Source of the DNA: Apostichopus japonicus
Lineage: Eukaryota > Echinodermata > Holothuroidea > Aspidochirotida > Stichopodidae
Assembly: GCF_037975245.1 (NCBI RefSeq)
Contig: NC_092573.1
Coordinates: forward strand, 26,071,265-26,131,264
Direction: 5' to 3'
DNA: 60,000 nucleotides
A model generated the notes under the pieces. It was not told the origin of the DNA. It made no database searches and saw only the letters and a list, made by a program, of their open reading frames with translations. Shown here piece by piece: positions 46,994 through 58,320 of the stretch. The translations under genes and the position numbers were made by a program. Position 1 is the stretch's first letter, and the number at the start of each line of letters is the position of its first letter.

Positions 46994-47365
46994 CAGTGGC
47001 GTAGGAAGTTACTTTTGAGTGGGGGGCTGAAGACTGATGGCCGGCCTGGGGGAGGGGTCTAAGGGGAGGGGGTGTCCCCCTCCCCTTTGGATTTTTTTGC
47101 ATTTCCAGGTGGCCTCAGATGCAATTTGGTGCAATATAGCACACTTCAACACCCACTCCATTTTGTAAACTTAATTTTGTATTTTCACCTGGCCTTAGAT
47201 ACAATTTGGTGCTCCAAATGAGATTTTTTTCTCATTTGGAAATGAAAAAGGGGTTTTTTGACTTGCGAAGTGGGGGGGGGGGCGGAATGATACTTCCGCC
47301 CCTCCACATTTTTCACTGGGGGGGGGGGGCTGGCGCCCCCAGCCCCCCCGGTTCCTACGCCCTTG
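46994..47365. mobile_element. hAT-type MITE with 8-bp target-site duplication
   Basis: The left end CAGTGGCGTAGGAAG and right end (inverted) CAAGGGCGTAGGAACC form imperfect terminal inverted repeats. Perfect 8-bp direct repeats GTCAGTTG flank them (46986-46993 and 47366-47373). The interior is G/C-run rich, 372 bp, and encodes no transposase. The 8-bp duplication and CA-start termini are hallmarks of the hAT superfamily. Confidence 0.9.
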
Positions 47366-50300
47366 GTCAGTTGTGACGTATATTTATTAGAAGTTAGACG
47401 TTTGATACCAAAAGTGACGAAGTTATCAAGTGTCATGTCATAATTAGATGTACAACTACAATTTTTTCTTTTTCCTTTTCTTCAAAAGTCTGAAAAGCAA
47501 GTAACCTTGATTCTTGCTAGTACGTGGTCCTTGTGTCAAACCATGCGTGAGCGTTGGGTATTAACTTATCCATACATATTAGGCCTAAAGACAGTAGCCA
47601 CGATTCCTCCAAGGCAAAGCATAAAACAGCAGCTCAGTGCATAACTACCACAAATGATTCCATAAATGTCACAAAACTTGCTAAAATTTAAACGTGGTGG
47701 TGGTGGAGAGAGAGAGAGAGGTGTGTGTGTGTGTGGGGGGGGGGGGGGCTTCTGTGACGCGTGTATAGCCCCTCCCATGCACCCCGCTCACTGGTTGAAC
47801 AATACACGCTCTAACCGCCCAATGAGGGGCAGCACCGCACAAAGTCTACAATTCCATTAATGTCTCCCAGTACAAAATAAAAGAAGCAGATAGGTTTCGC
47901 ACTTCTTCATCATGCATGAGTTATTTTGTTATACCTGTTCCACGGGCAGTTTGTTTGTGTTCTTTCGTATATCTGTAACTTCCTGCTTTCCTGCTTAACT
48001 GTTAGCCTGCTTCTATTTAGATTGTGTTTTCACGAGTACCTGATAAGGATTACCGTTAATGTGAATGTCAACTTTTTTAATGATTACTTGCTTTGACTAG
48101 CTGAAGAACTATTGATGTTGTGTCTGAAATAACCTATTGCTTCATTCCGTTGACACCTGTTTGTATGGTGTATAACTTGAAGTGGTGCAAAACAAAACAA
48201 CGGAATTGTAAGGGTAAAAGGTCAATTGAGTGTTTTGAAAGCGTACAGTATTTAACCATAGTCATAGATGACTCGAATGCTGACAAAGCATAAATGATAT
48301 TATTAGACAGGATGGGTTTGTAGACGTTCAATTTAATTCGTTTACCATTGGTAATTCATTCTTCCAAGCCAGCGTTGAAAGGTTGCAATAAATTCAAATA
48401 TGAGGGAGACAGGGGTGGGGTGGGTGGGATACTGGGATTGGGGATGGGGTGGACATTTGACCAATCGGAAAGCGATTAGATTGAAGAAACTGTAACTTAC
48501 GTCACTGAGGTTCCAACGTATTTTTGACCAACCAAATACGACCATTCACTATAGGACCCCACAATATGCCACATTAACACCCTTATTAAGCACATTATTG
48601 TAAAAGCGCCCAATCGTCTGAGTTTGTATCATACGGTACTATCAAAGTTACATTCAAAAGTTCCCATGCTGATGGAGCCCATGCAGTCAGTTTGAAGTAT
48701 TTCACAATACAGGACAATGCAATCAGTGGCAAGTGACCACAGATACCAAAGTTAAACTGAAGTGAAGTTGCATATACATTTTTACGGCTCTTACCTTTCT
48801 CACGATACGACAATTGAGCAGATGTCCAAAGTCCTCCCGAGTAAAGATTTTTTTTTAGATATTCACAGACAGGAGTGAAGTATACCAGCAAGCTTTAATA
48901 TCGAAATCCATCTATATGTCAATATTGGCCTTGATTTCGATAAATTGTTACGAAGCATTCAATTATTTATTGTGTGCATGCATCATCTATCTGTGCAGTT
49001 AAGGCTTCCTGTTTGTAGTATTCCTGTTCAACCAAACGATTCGATCAGTTCGGAAATGTATTCCTCCTACACAGCGGTAGACGATTCTGTTGTGACCTTA
49101 TCTGTAAATAGCCACTCAAAGAAAAGGAAATTCTCCTTCACGAAATTACATGGTACATAGGAGTCAAGCTTTGTAGTTTCCACAATCAGTCAGTTTACTT
49201 AAAGTAAACTGTTTAGCCACAATTGTATGGTAGCTTTAAACCGACATTGTCAGTTAACATATTGGTGGATAATAGTGAGTGGAGAAAAGGATAATAGAGT
49301 AAAGGTGTTTAGGAGAAAACCCCTGTCTATAAGAGGCAGGATAATGCTTCTGTACTGAACAAAAGTGAGAACCCTTATTAAATACCGTAATCGCTCTGTT
49401 TCATATTACGATGAAAATAATATATATAAACTACAGAAGATTCGTATGGGACAACTTGATATAGCCCCATCCTGTTAATTCAAACGGTATTGACACTAAT
49501 AAGATTTATCTTTTATCGAGGTCCTCGTTTTTCAAGGCTCAGTAATATATAGAGTCTTACGAGAAAGGTTCGGTGTATCTTGCAGTAAATTTACGCGAAG
49601 GATCACAGTATATTGCATATAAGGCCGTGAAGCAGTGATGTGTATAGATGTACTGTGTATCTCTGACTACTGACTTATTACGTCCATTTATGAGGTGTAT
49701 CTATCATTAAATAAGACTTCATATTGATACCGACATTAAGTTCAGATGCATTGTATTGAGTAGTTGGCTAAGAACTAGCCTACCTACAAAAACCTCGGTT
49801 CTTCATACCGTTCTTTATTATAGATTTCTGTTACTATTTTATTTTAAATTTTCACAGTAATGTACTCTTTGGCCTGGCAATTAGAGTTTCATTGCGGAAA
49901 AAGTCAAAGAGTTTGACACTTTCCCATTTCTTGTTTCAGTCTGATTAATAACAGTAGGAATAGTCTCTGACGTAGAACATTCGGGGTCGAATCATGAAGT
50001 CACTAATTCATCCGTTACAAAATATTGAAGCTTGAATGAAACAGAAACCTAACAATATTTTAACAATTGTGAGTTTGTATTTAATAACAGACGATATATT
50101 CTGAAAGTTGCTGTAAAAAGATGGATGATCTACATAACGAACCGAAGGAATGTTACAAAATAAACACAATCAAGTCTTTAGCTACTTAACAAGAATAAAA
50201 GGGCAGAAGTACAAAAATATAAATCTGTTACTGTAAGAAACAGGATGTAAACAAATTCAAACAGCTTAAAGAAGTAGCAGGAATAGATGGCGCTAACACA

Positions 50301-50460
50301 CTCACATATACAGAGGGATCTGAATATCTGGCGCTCTTTCATTATTGTAGTCCTATAGTTTAAATCTCTTAGCATAAAATGACTTGCAATATGTGCTTTG
50401 CCAAGGGTAGAGTACTCCAGAAAAATCCCCACAGATGTAAGAGACGCCATATCAGAGAAA

Positions 50461-52255
50461 ACATCAGAGAAAACATTAGAGAACACATCAGAGAAAGACT
50501 CCTCGATTGTCACTTTCTTTGGAGTAAAGAAAAGCTGTAACCAGGTTTACTATGAACCGAAAAGTACTTATGTGCTTTCACGCCCCACAAAAGAAATTAT
50601 TGAAACTTGAAAACCATTATATTCCTTTTATTTTCTCATAGCAAATGAAAACTTGTCGAGGCATTCAAGGTCCATCAAACACTTCAAAGGAATCTTCTGA
50701 TTGGATATATTGTCAGGTGAACCTAGTGCATATGCACATAGGCGTACAAGGAACTATGAAAGCCAGTCTACTTTTGTTCAAGTTCTTATAATTCACACTT
50801 TTTCTTTTCTTAAATGTATATGTATTTTTAATTCGCCCTTTAGTTTGACTAAGTTTGATATATAGAAGACCGTGAATAAGCCCTTTCAATATTAGGCCAA
50901 TATTTATGATATCGTAATAAAAGATAAAATTGATTCCTACATCAGAGAAAACATTAGAGAACACATCAGAGAAAGACTCCTCGATTGTCACTTTCTTTGG
51001 AGTAAAGAAAAGCTGTAACCAGGTTTACTATGAACCGAAAAGTACTTATGTGCTTTCACGCCCCACAAAAGAAATTATTGAAACTTGAAAACCATTATAT
51101 TCCTTTTATTTTCTCATAGCAAATGAAAACTTGTCGAGGCATTTAAGGTCCATCAAACACTTCAAAGGAATCTTCTGATTGGATATATTGTCAGGTGAAC
51201 CTAGTGCATATGCACATAGGCGTAGGAGCCCAACTTGATGGGGAGGGGGGCTGTAACGACTTGCCCGAAAAATATAACCAAATTTTTTTCACGCGCGTTC
51301 AACATGTTAATGTACATATCATTTAGCCATGCATCGGTTATATCATCGCATGCCAATAACATACAATCTTTGCCGTGATGATACCCTTCCATATTGGTTA
51401 TAATTTTTCGGGAAGTCGTTACAATAATAATGACAATAATTATAAAAGTTGAACCATTGAAAAACACAGTGAAATAGTAGGTGCCCGAAAAATTCTCAGC
51501 ATATTGCCCGAAATTTCACAAAAAAAATATTTGGTGGGGGGGGGGGGCTGCAGCCCAGCTCCCGCCTCCTACGCCTATGCATATGCATGATATGTCGAAT
51601 TAACAATGGGATGACTTAGCAAGGAGACATACACCCAGCTGTCATCATTGTTTTATAAGATAGAGATAACTGCTAAGCACAACTTGCCCAAACAGCTAAG
51701 AATTTTTCTTATTCCATTTGGGAGATATCACATATTTAATGTTCTTTCACATATAACGCTGAAGACTTGGTCAAGTCTTAATATGACATCATCGAGTCAC
51801 ACGTGCTTCAATTTATGTCTTGTCTTTATTTAATACAATGTTTATTTTCTAGAATGGAGATGGGTCATTTAATGCTGAATGTAAAATACATTGACCTTCC
51901 AATTTTGCTGCCCTCCTCCTCAAGCTGTTTGCTTTTCCGACTTGACCCCACTTTGGAATTTCTAGTGCCGCTATTGCCTAAAAATCGTTTACAGATATGT
52001 AAAATAAAAAGACTTTGCTTTAGTTCTAATTTACACGTTACACAAATACATGCATGCATTACAAGGAACTATGAAAGCCAGTCTACTTTTGTTCAAGTTC
52101 TTATAATTCACACTTTTTCTTTTCTTAAATGTATATGTATTTTTAATTCGCCCTTTAGTTTGACTAAGTTTGATATATAGAAGACCGTGAATAAGCCCTT
52201 TCAATATTAGGCCAATATTTATGATATCGTAATAAAAGATAAAATTGATTCCTAC
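50461..52255. repeat. Recent 478-bp tandem duplication, second copy carrying 835 bp more
   Basis: Block A is at 50461-50746 and 50939-51224; block B at 50745-50940 and 52060-52255. The copies show no indel and almost no mismatch (one substitution seen, near 50670). The second unit has 835 bp between A and B, starting within a MITE at 51215. The first unit keeps the MITE's 8-bp target word and its first 10 bp, then jumps to B, so the shorter copy arose by deletion. Confidence 0.92.
51215..51579. mobile_element. hAT-type MITE with CATATGCA target-site duplication
   Basis: The terminal inverted repeats read CATAGGCGTAGGAG at both ends. Perfect 8-bp direct repeats CATATGCA flank the element (51207-51214 and 51580-51587). 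At 365 bp with G-run interior it belongs to the same family style as 46994-47365. A 10-bp stump of a second copy's left end is at 50737-50746. Confidence 0.92.
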
Positions 52256-53429
52256 ACAAAACAAAAGTAACAGTGTGAAGTTAAAAAACGTGAAAATGTG
52301 AAGTAAAAAAAAGTTAAAAAGTGACTAAATATATTTCAGATAAAGTAAAAGGGAAGATATTGGTCCAACTTCCATCTGGATAGCATTTTCTATTGCTGTG
52401 TTATAACAATTCTAAATCTATTCATTTTATTCATAAATGTAAATTGCGCAATAATGTCCGATGTCATTCCATTACCTGTCATTGATGCAATGAGGACCCC
52501 TCCATTAAGTAAAATCACTGTTTAGTTATGATGAAGTCACTTGATCACACATTAACAACATAACAACACCCAGTCATAGAATGTTGAATTACATTCCAAG
52601 GTAATATGATCCGTCGCTTCAATTTAAAGAGAACCGTGTCACAAGCTCGGCGTTATAGGCATCAATTTGTTTTTAATGCTCACCCTTCGTTTATTACATA
52701 TTGTGTGAATTTAATGCCTAACAAGTGAAGTGTATAAATGTTTTTAAAAGATAACCTAAAATATTTGAATTTCAGAGAAAGTAAAGATGTGAAGTTAAGA
52801 CAAATTGAAATAGAAATAGAGAGCAAGTTTACCATTCACTACTTCCTTAAGTAAACATAATGCGTGCCAGTACCATATAAGGGTTACTGTACATACTTCC
52901 TAACGTCACGTGCAACAGGTATTATTATCAATGTGTTTTATACGTTATAGTCATTTGCTTTTGTGCTGTGTGACGGTATTCAGCCATTTTCCCTATTACT
53001 TCCTTGTTCTGCAAGTCTGGGTAAGTCTTCTGAATTATATGCGATGTTTTGTCATTGAAGAATCCCAAATAGCTGTATTCAATAAGCATGGAAGAATACA
53101 TTTGGTTTGATATGCTTGCATTTATCTATACAGGTTGTAACTCGCGGTATAACGGATTTTCTTGGAAGTTAGATATGTTCGAAAGACTGGAGACTTCAAA
53201 TGGTAGAAATAAGATTAAGACAGGAAATTCTGCAGTTGCTGTTTACTAATATATTTACTGAATATACTTCACTGTAGCATTTCAAATGCTCTGTACAAAA
53301 TATTTACAATAGGCAAATGACAAGTGATAGTAGGTTCATATTCTCAGCTCATAATCATATACTGGGATTAAAACTCCTAGTCATAACTCTGGAGGTCGCG
53401 CAAGCCTCCAGTGTTATATATAGCTATAC

Positions 53430-55290
53430 TCTCCATATATTTTAGCTGTACTATATGTTAGCATATGTGTTAGCTAAATATACTAGCATCTAGTATTAGC
53501 TGTGGTGTCTCTAATATGTTAGCATATATGTTAGCTGTACTATATGTTAGCATACGGTGTGTGTTAGCTAAATAAACTAGCATCTATTAGCTGTGGTATC
53601 TCTAATATGTTAGCATATATGTTAGCTGTACTATATGTTAGCATATGTGTTAGCTAAATATACTAGCATCTAGTATTAGCTGTGGTGTCTCTAATATGTT
53701 AGCATATATGTTAGCTGTACTATATGTAAGCATATGTGTTAGCTAAATAAACTAGCATCTATTAGCTGTGGTATCTCTAATATGTTAGCATATATGTTAG
53801 CTGTACTATATGTAAGCATATGTGTTAGCTAAATATACTAGCATCTAGTATTAGCTGTGGTGTCTCTAATATGTTAGCATATATGTTAGCTGTACTATAT
53901 GTTAGCATATGTGTTAGCTAAATAAACTAGCATCTATTAGCTGTGGTATCTCTAATATGTTAGCATATATGTTAGCTGTACTATACGTAAGCATATGTGT
54001 TAGCTAAATATACTAGCATCTAGTATTAGCTGTGGTGTCTCTAATATGTTAGCATATATGTTAGCTGTACTATATGTTAGCATATGTGTTAGCTAAATAA
54101 ACTAGCATCTATTAGCTGTGGTATCTCTAATATGTTAGCATATATGTTAGCTGTACTATATGTAAGCATATGTGTTAGCTAAATATACTAGCATCTAGTA
54201 TTAGCTGTGGTGTCTCTAATATGTTAGCATATATGTTAGCTGTACTATATGTTAGCATATGTGTTAGCTAAATAAACTAGCATCTATTAGCTGTGGTATC
54301 TCTAATATGTTAGCATATATGTTAGCTGTACTATATGTAAGCATATGTGTTAGCTAAATATACTAGCATCTAGTATTAGCTGTGGTGTCTCTAATATGTT
54401 AGCATATATGTTAGCTGTACTATATGTAAGCATATGTGTTAGCTAAATAAACTAGCATCTATTAGCTGTGGTATCTCTAATATGTTAGCATATATGTTAG
54501 CTGTACTATATGTAAGCATATGTGTTAGCTAAATATACTAGCATCTAGTATTAGCTGTGGTGTCTCTAATATGTTAGCATATATGTTAGCTGTACTATAT
54601 GTTAGCATACGGTATGTGTTAGCTAAATAAACTAGCATCTATTAGCTGTGGTATCTCTATTATGTTAGCATATATGTAAGCTGTACTATATGTTAGCATA
54701 TGTGTTAGCTAAATAAACTAGCATCTATTAGCTGTGGTATCTCTAATATGTTAGCATATATGTTAGCTGTACTATATGTAAGCATATGTGTTAGCTAAAT
54801 ATACTAGCATCTAGTATTAGCTGTGGTGTCTCTAATATGTTAGCATATATGTTAGCTGTACTATATGTTCGCATATGTGTTAGCTAAATAAACTAGCATC
54901 TATTAGCTGTGGTATCTCTAATATGTTAGCATATATTTTAGCTGTACTTTATGTTCGCATATGTGTTAGCTAAATAAACTAGCATCTATTAGCTGTGGTG
55001 TCTCTAATATGTTAGCATATATGTTAGCTGTACTATATGTTAGCATATGTGTTAGCTAAATATACTAGCATCTATTAGCTGTAGTGTCTCTAATATGTTA
55101 GCATATATGTTAGCTGTACTATATGTAAGCATATATGTTAGCTGTACTATATGTTAGCATATGTGTTAGCTAAATATACTAGCATCTATTAGCTGTGGTA
55201 TCTTTAATATGTTAGCATATATGTTAGCTGTACTATATGTAAGCATATGTGTTAGCTTAATATACTAGCATCTATTAGCATGTGGTATCT
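53430..55290. repeat. AT-rich satellite with 175-bp dimeric higher-order unit
   Basis: Two monomers alternate: 86 bp (GTGTCTCT type, followed by AAATAAACTAGCATCTATTAGC) and 89 bp (GTATCTCT type, followed by AAATATACTAGCATCTAGTATTAGC). They total 175 bp and about 10-11 dimers are present. Each monomer holds inverted words TTAGCATAT / GCTAA. After about 54640 the strict alternation breaks and variant monomers follow one another. Edges are decayed. Confidence 0.95.
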
Positions 55291-56766
55291 TCAATATTTT
55301 AGCATAAGTTACATGTACTACTGTTCTAGGAAATAGGCATGGTCAAATAACCACAAGCCATTTCCCAGAAAGGCTATAGCATGTCGAACATGGTCAGATT
55401 CACCAAAAGATACAGAGAACAATGAATTGACTAAACATGGCCATACACAATAACAATGTTTAATAGCTCTTGTATGCGGACAATTTTCATTTCGTTGTAA
55501 TATTCAGTTGTGTTCCCCGTTCTAAGGGGAAAAACAACCAAATACGTCATATCAAGTTCTGAAGTACCAACCACACGAAGGGAGCCTTTGCAAGTGAGTA
55601 GCCACACACACAATACTGCTAGCTATGATGTGGCTATATCAATTTAAAGAAAATTTGTAGCATTTCTTTGAAATGCTTCTGAATAGCTATTTGTAGGGTA
55701 TTAATAATATGTGACATTCCTCAGATAGTTTCCATAAACCGAGCTTTTCATACAGCCTGAACTGGCAGCCTGAATCGTCAACCGTGGCTGCTTATATTCG
55801 GCTTCGTTACCTTAAATCTCTGCATTGCATAACTTGGTCAGAAAAACTTCGTTATTGTCAAAAATTTGCTGCTCTTTTTTTGTGTGTTTATTTTTAAGTC
55901 AAAAAGATCTTATGAAACAATAAGAAAGTGTAAATGTTATTTTATATACGTGTTGAAGGAGTTCATATCCCACGATATTCTAGTGTTGCAGTCTAGTATT
56001 AGAGAAAAAAATGATGACACTATTTTTTCTGGCACCTCCAAACTATGACTGTACACTTATATCTAGCGAATAAACATGCACCTACTGCCTACCTACCTAC
56101 TACCTTGACCTATACTACCGTGGTCGAAAAAGCTTTTGTTTGTTTCGCAAAAGGCCAAAGCTCTTCTAATCTGTTTGCTTACTACTCAGTGATTTCGAAA
56201 ATAAAACAGCGGCAATGGCGCACCAAGACTCTCCAGAATTTATAGTTCAGGTTCATTTCCGTTTACGAAGTTTTTTGATTTCGAATATCAAGTTGCACAA
56301 ACAACAGGGCTTCAAAACTCCAAAGGTTGTTTGCTTTAGCTAACTTATCATATGTTAAAGTAAGGATATAATAGCAATATATAGGCCTAGTGACAACTAT
56401 AGAAACGTACGGTGGCACACAGGGAACATTTGTTTTACATAAAAACGTAAATGATGATTTGTTTAATAAAAAAGTCTTTCAACTTACTCTTTTTTTATAT
56501 ACAAAATCTCCGAAAATAATATTGAACAAAACCTCCGTAGACAGACACTGCAGGAAACTGTAGGAGGGGACAAGATTACAAATAATAATTATACTGTGCA
56601 CAATACCGCAAGTAAAAAGCAATTATAGAAATACCTGCACTTGATGAGAAATGTAGAGTTCCACCTCAAAAATGAATTAAGCTTAAAATAGAAAGTCATT
56701 GCATCGGGAACCACAGCCATGTTCTTGCATGTAAATATATAGTACTTTGTTTACAGAACAAAAAAG

Positions 56767-57860
56767 TTAATAATGACTGTTCATTTGAACTACATCGCCG
56801 AAGTTTACAATTAATTCACCTATATTACATTTCTCTCTTAAACAGTTATTGCAAATTGCATCCCAAAACTCTTTTACTAATGGACAAAAGTAGAAAAGAT
56901 GATATTTCAAAACATAAAAAAGCAATGCAATTATCAAGTATAATAAGTATAATGCAACTGGTATTAATACAAACTGACTAGCAAAATCCCCTACAGGTAC
57001 TAACAAATTCAAAAGAGCAAAAGAATTACATACTTGACGGATAAAGCAATTGGAAGTGATAATATCACAGTTTTATTAACATTACAAGAAAGAAGAAAAT
57101 CACCGCCATATTTGTATAAGGCATCTTTAAAACGTAGCCTACTTTCCAAGGTCTAAAATGTTCGTCAATGTACATTTCTAGCCAGCTTGTCTTTAAACTG
57201 TTGACAAAAACATGGAGATTAATAATACTAAAACGACCATTAATTTTTACATTACAGAGAACATACCTCTTAACATTATCTGTTTTATTGTTCCACATAA
57301 AATTATAAAAGAGCTTATTAAGGTCTTTAACAAATGAGCAGGAGGATTGGGGAGAACTTGAAATTGGGAAATTAGAAATGTATTGTTAACAAGGATCTTT
57401 CCAATTGGAGTGAGGTCTCTCAAAGACCGCAGTGGAAGAAGATATTGAATGCAAGAAAGCTTATGTAGGTAATGCAGACGATGAAAGTCATCATTATGGC
57501 GGAAAAGACACATTCCGAAATACTTCATAGAATTTATTACGTAAAGTAAGTTAAAGCGATTAGGGTCAAAAGGGCGACGCTTCAACAGACTGCCAAGCAC
57601 AACAAAATATGTCTTTCCATGATTGATTGTAAGCCCCGAAGCATTGTAAAACAAATTGAGGACATTATTCACCTCAGAGAGAGAGAGAGGTGGAGGCAGC
57701 TGCAGTGGAGAGAGATGAAAGAACTGTATCATCCGAAAACTTAGATTTTTTAAAGGAACTTCAGAAATCGTTATACCATTAATCGATGGGTTGAAATTAA
57801 TTAAGGAGCCAAGAATTTCAGTACATATAATGAATAAGGTGGTAACTAAGTAATGGGTAC
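56767..57860 (-). pseudogene. Decayed L1/Tx1-like LINE reverse transcriptase fragment
   Basis: Minus-strand frames hold, in order, LINFNPSINGI, a catalytic-box equivalent FSDDT, ASGLTINHGKT, SLRDLTPIGKI, VLPNPPAHLLKTL, then NNKTDNVKRYVLCNV, LKTSWLEMYID, and finally CPLVKEFWDAI. These are landmarks of the C-terminal half of L1/Tx1-clade reverse transcriptases and the region after it. They sit in different frames: a shift in a CT-repeat (about 57675-57720) separates FSDD from the rest, another lies near 57290, and more follow. No endonuclease part or intact ends were found; it is a dead 5'-truncated copy. Confidence 0.85.
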
Positions 57861-58104
57861 TGGTATAAAATATATATTTGACATTTAAGTAGTATGTATG
57901 CACCGTTCGCACCTTTTGTGCGGGTGGGTAAATGTGGTGGGTAAGTGTAGTGGGTGAACTGGAAGTTAATGGCTCCCCAATTAGGGCAATCGTTGATATA
58001 TCATACATAATAAAAGTATAACATAGGTATATATATATTCATAAATGTAAATATAGGCCTAGATTATTATATATTGATAAAAGTAGGCTATACTTGTAAA
58101 AGTA

Positions 58105-58320
58105 TATATAGGCCTAGGTATTTATACATTTATAAAAGTATACTTATAAAAGTAAATACAGGCCTAGGTATTTATAAGTATACTTATACAAGTATATATA
58201 GGCCTAGGTATTTATACATTTATAAAAGTATACTTATAAAAGTAAATACAGGCCTAGGTAGTTATAAGTATACTTATACAAGTATATATAGGCCTAGGTA
58301 TTTATATATTAATAAAAGTA
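58105..58320. repeat. 90-bp tandem repeat with paired GGCCTAGG words
   Basis: GGCCTAGGTA occurs at 58111, 58161, 58201, 58251 and 58291, alternating 50- and 40-bp spacing, so the unit is 90 bp. The remainder is AAAGTATACTTATA-like and partly palindromic. The 90-bp period keeps a plus-strand frame open; coding is unlikely. Confidence 0.9.

Noticed and set aside
48595-48891. 98-codon minus-strand frame with a good GTAAGA donor inside, as an upstream ADAMTSL5 exon
   Set aside because: No phase or sequence link to the ADAMTSL5 N terminus; the exon at 43773 already supplies a start codon and signal peptide.
57247-58008. 253-codon minus-strand frame as a host gene
   Set aside because: Its motifs are those of a LINE reverse transcriptase, with the catalytic box in another frame, so it is a dead retroelement.
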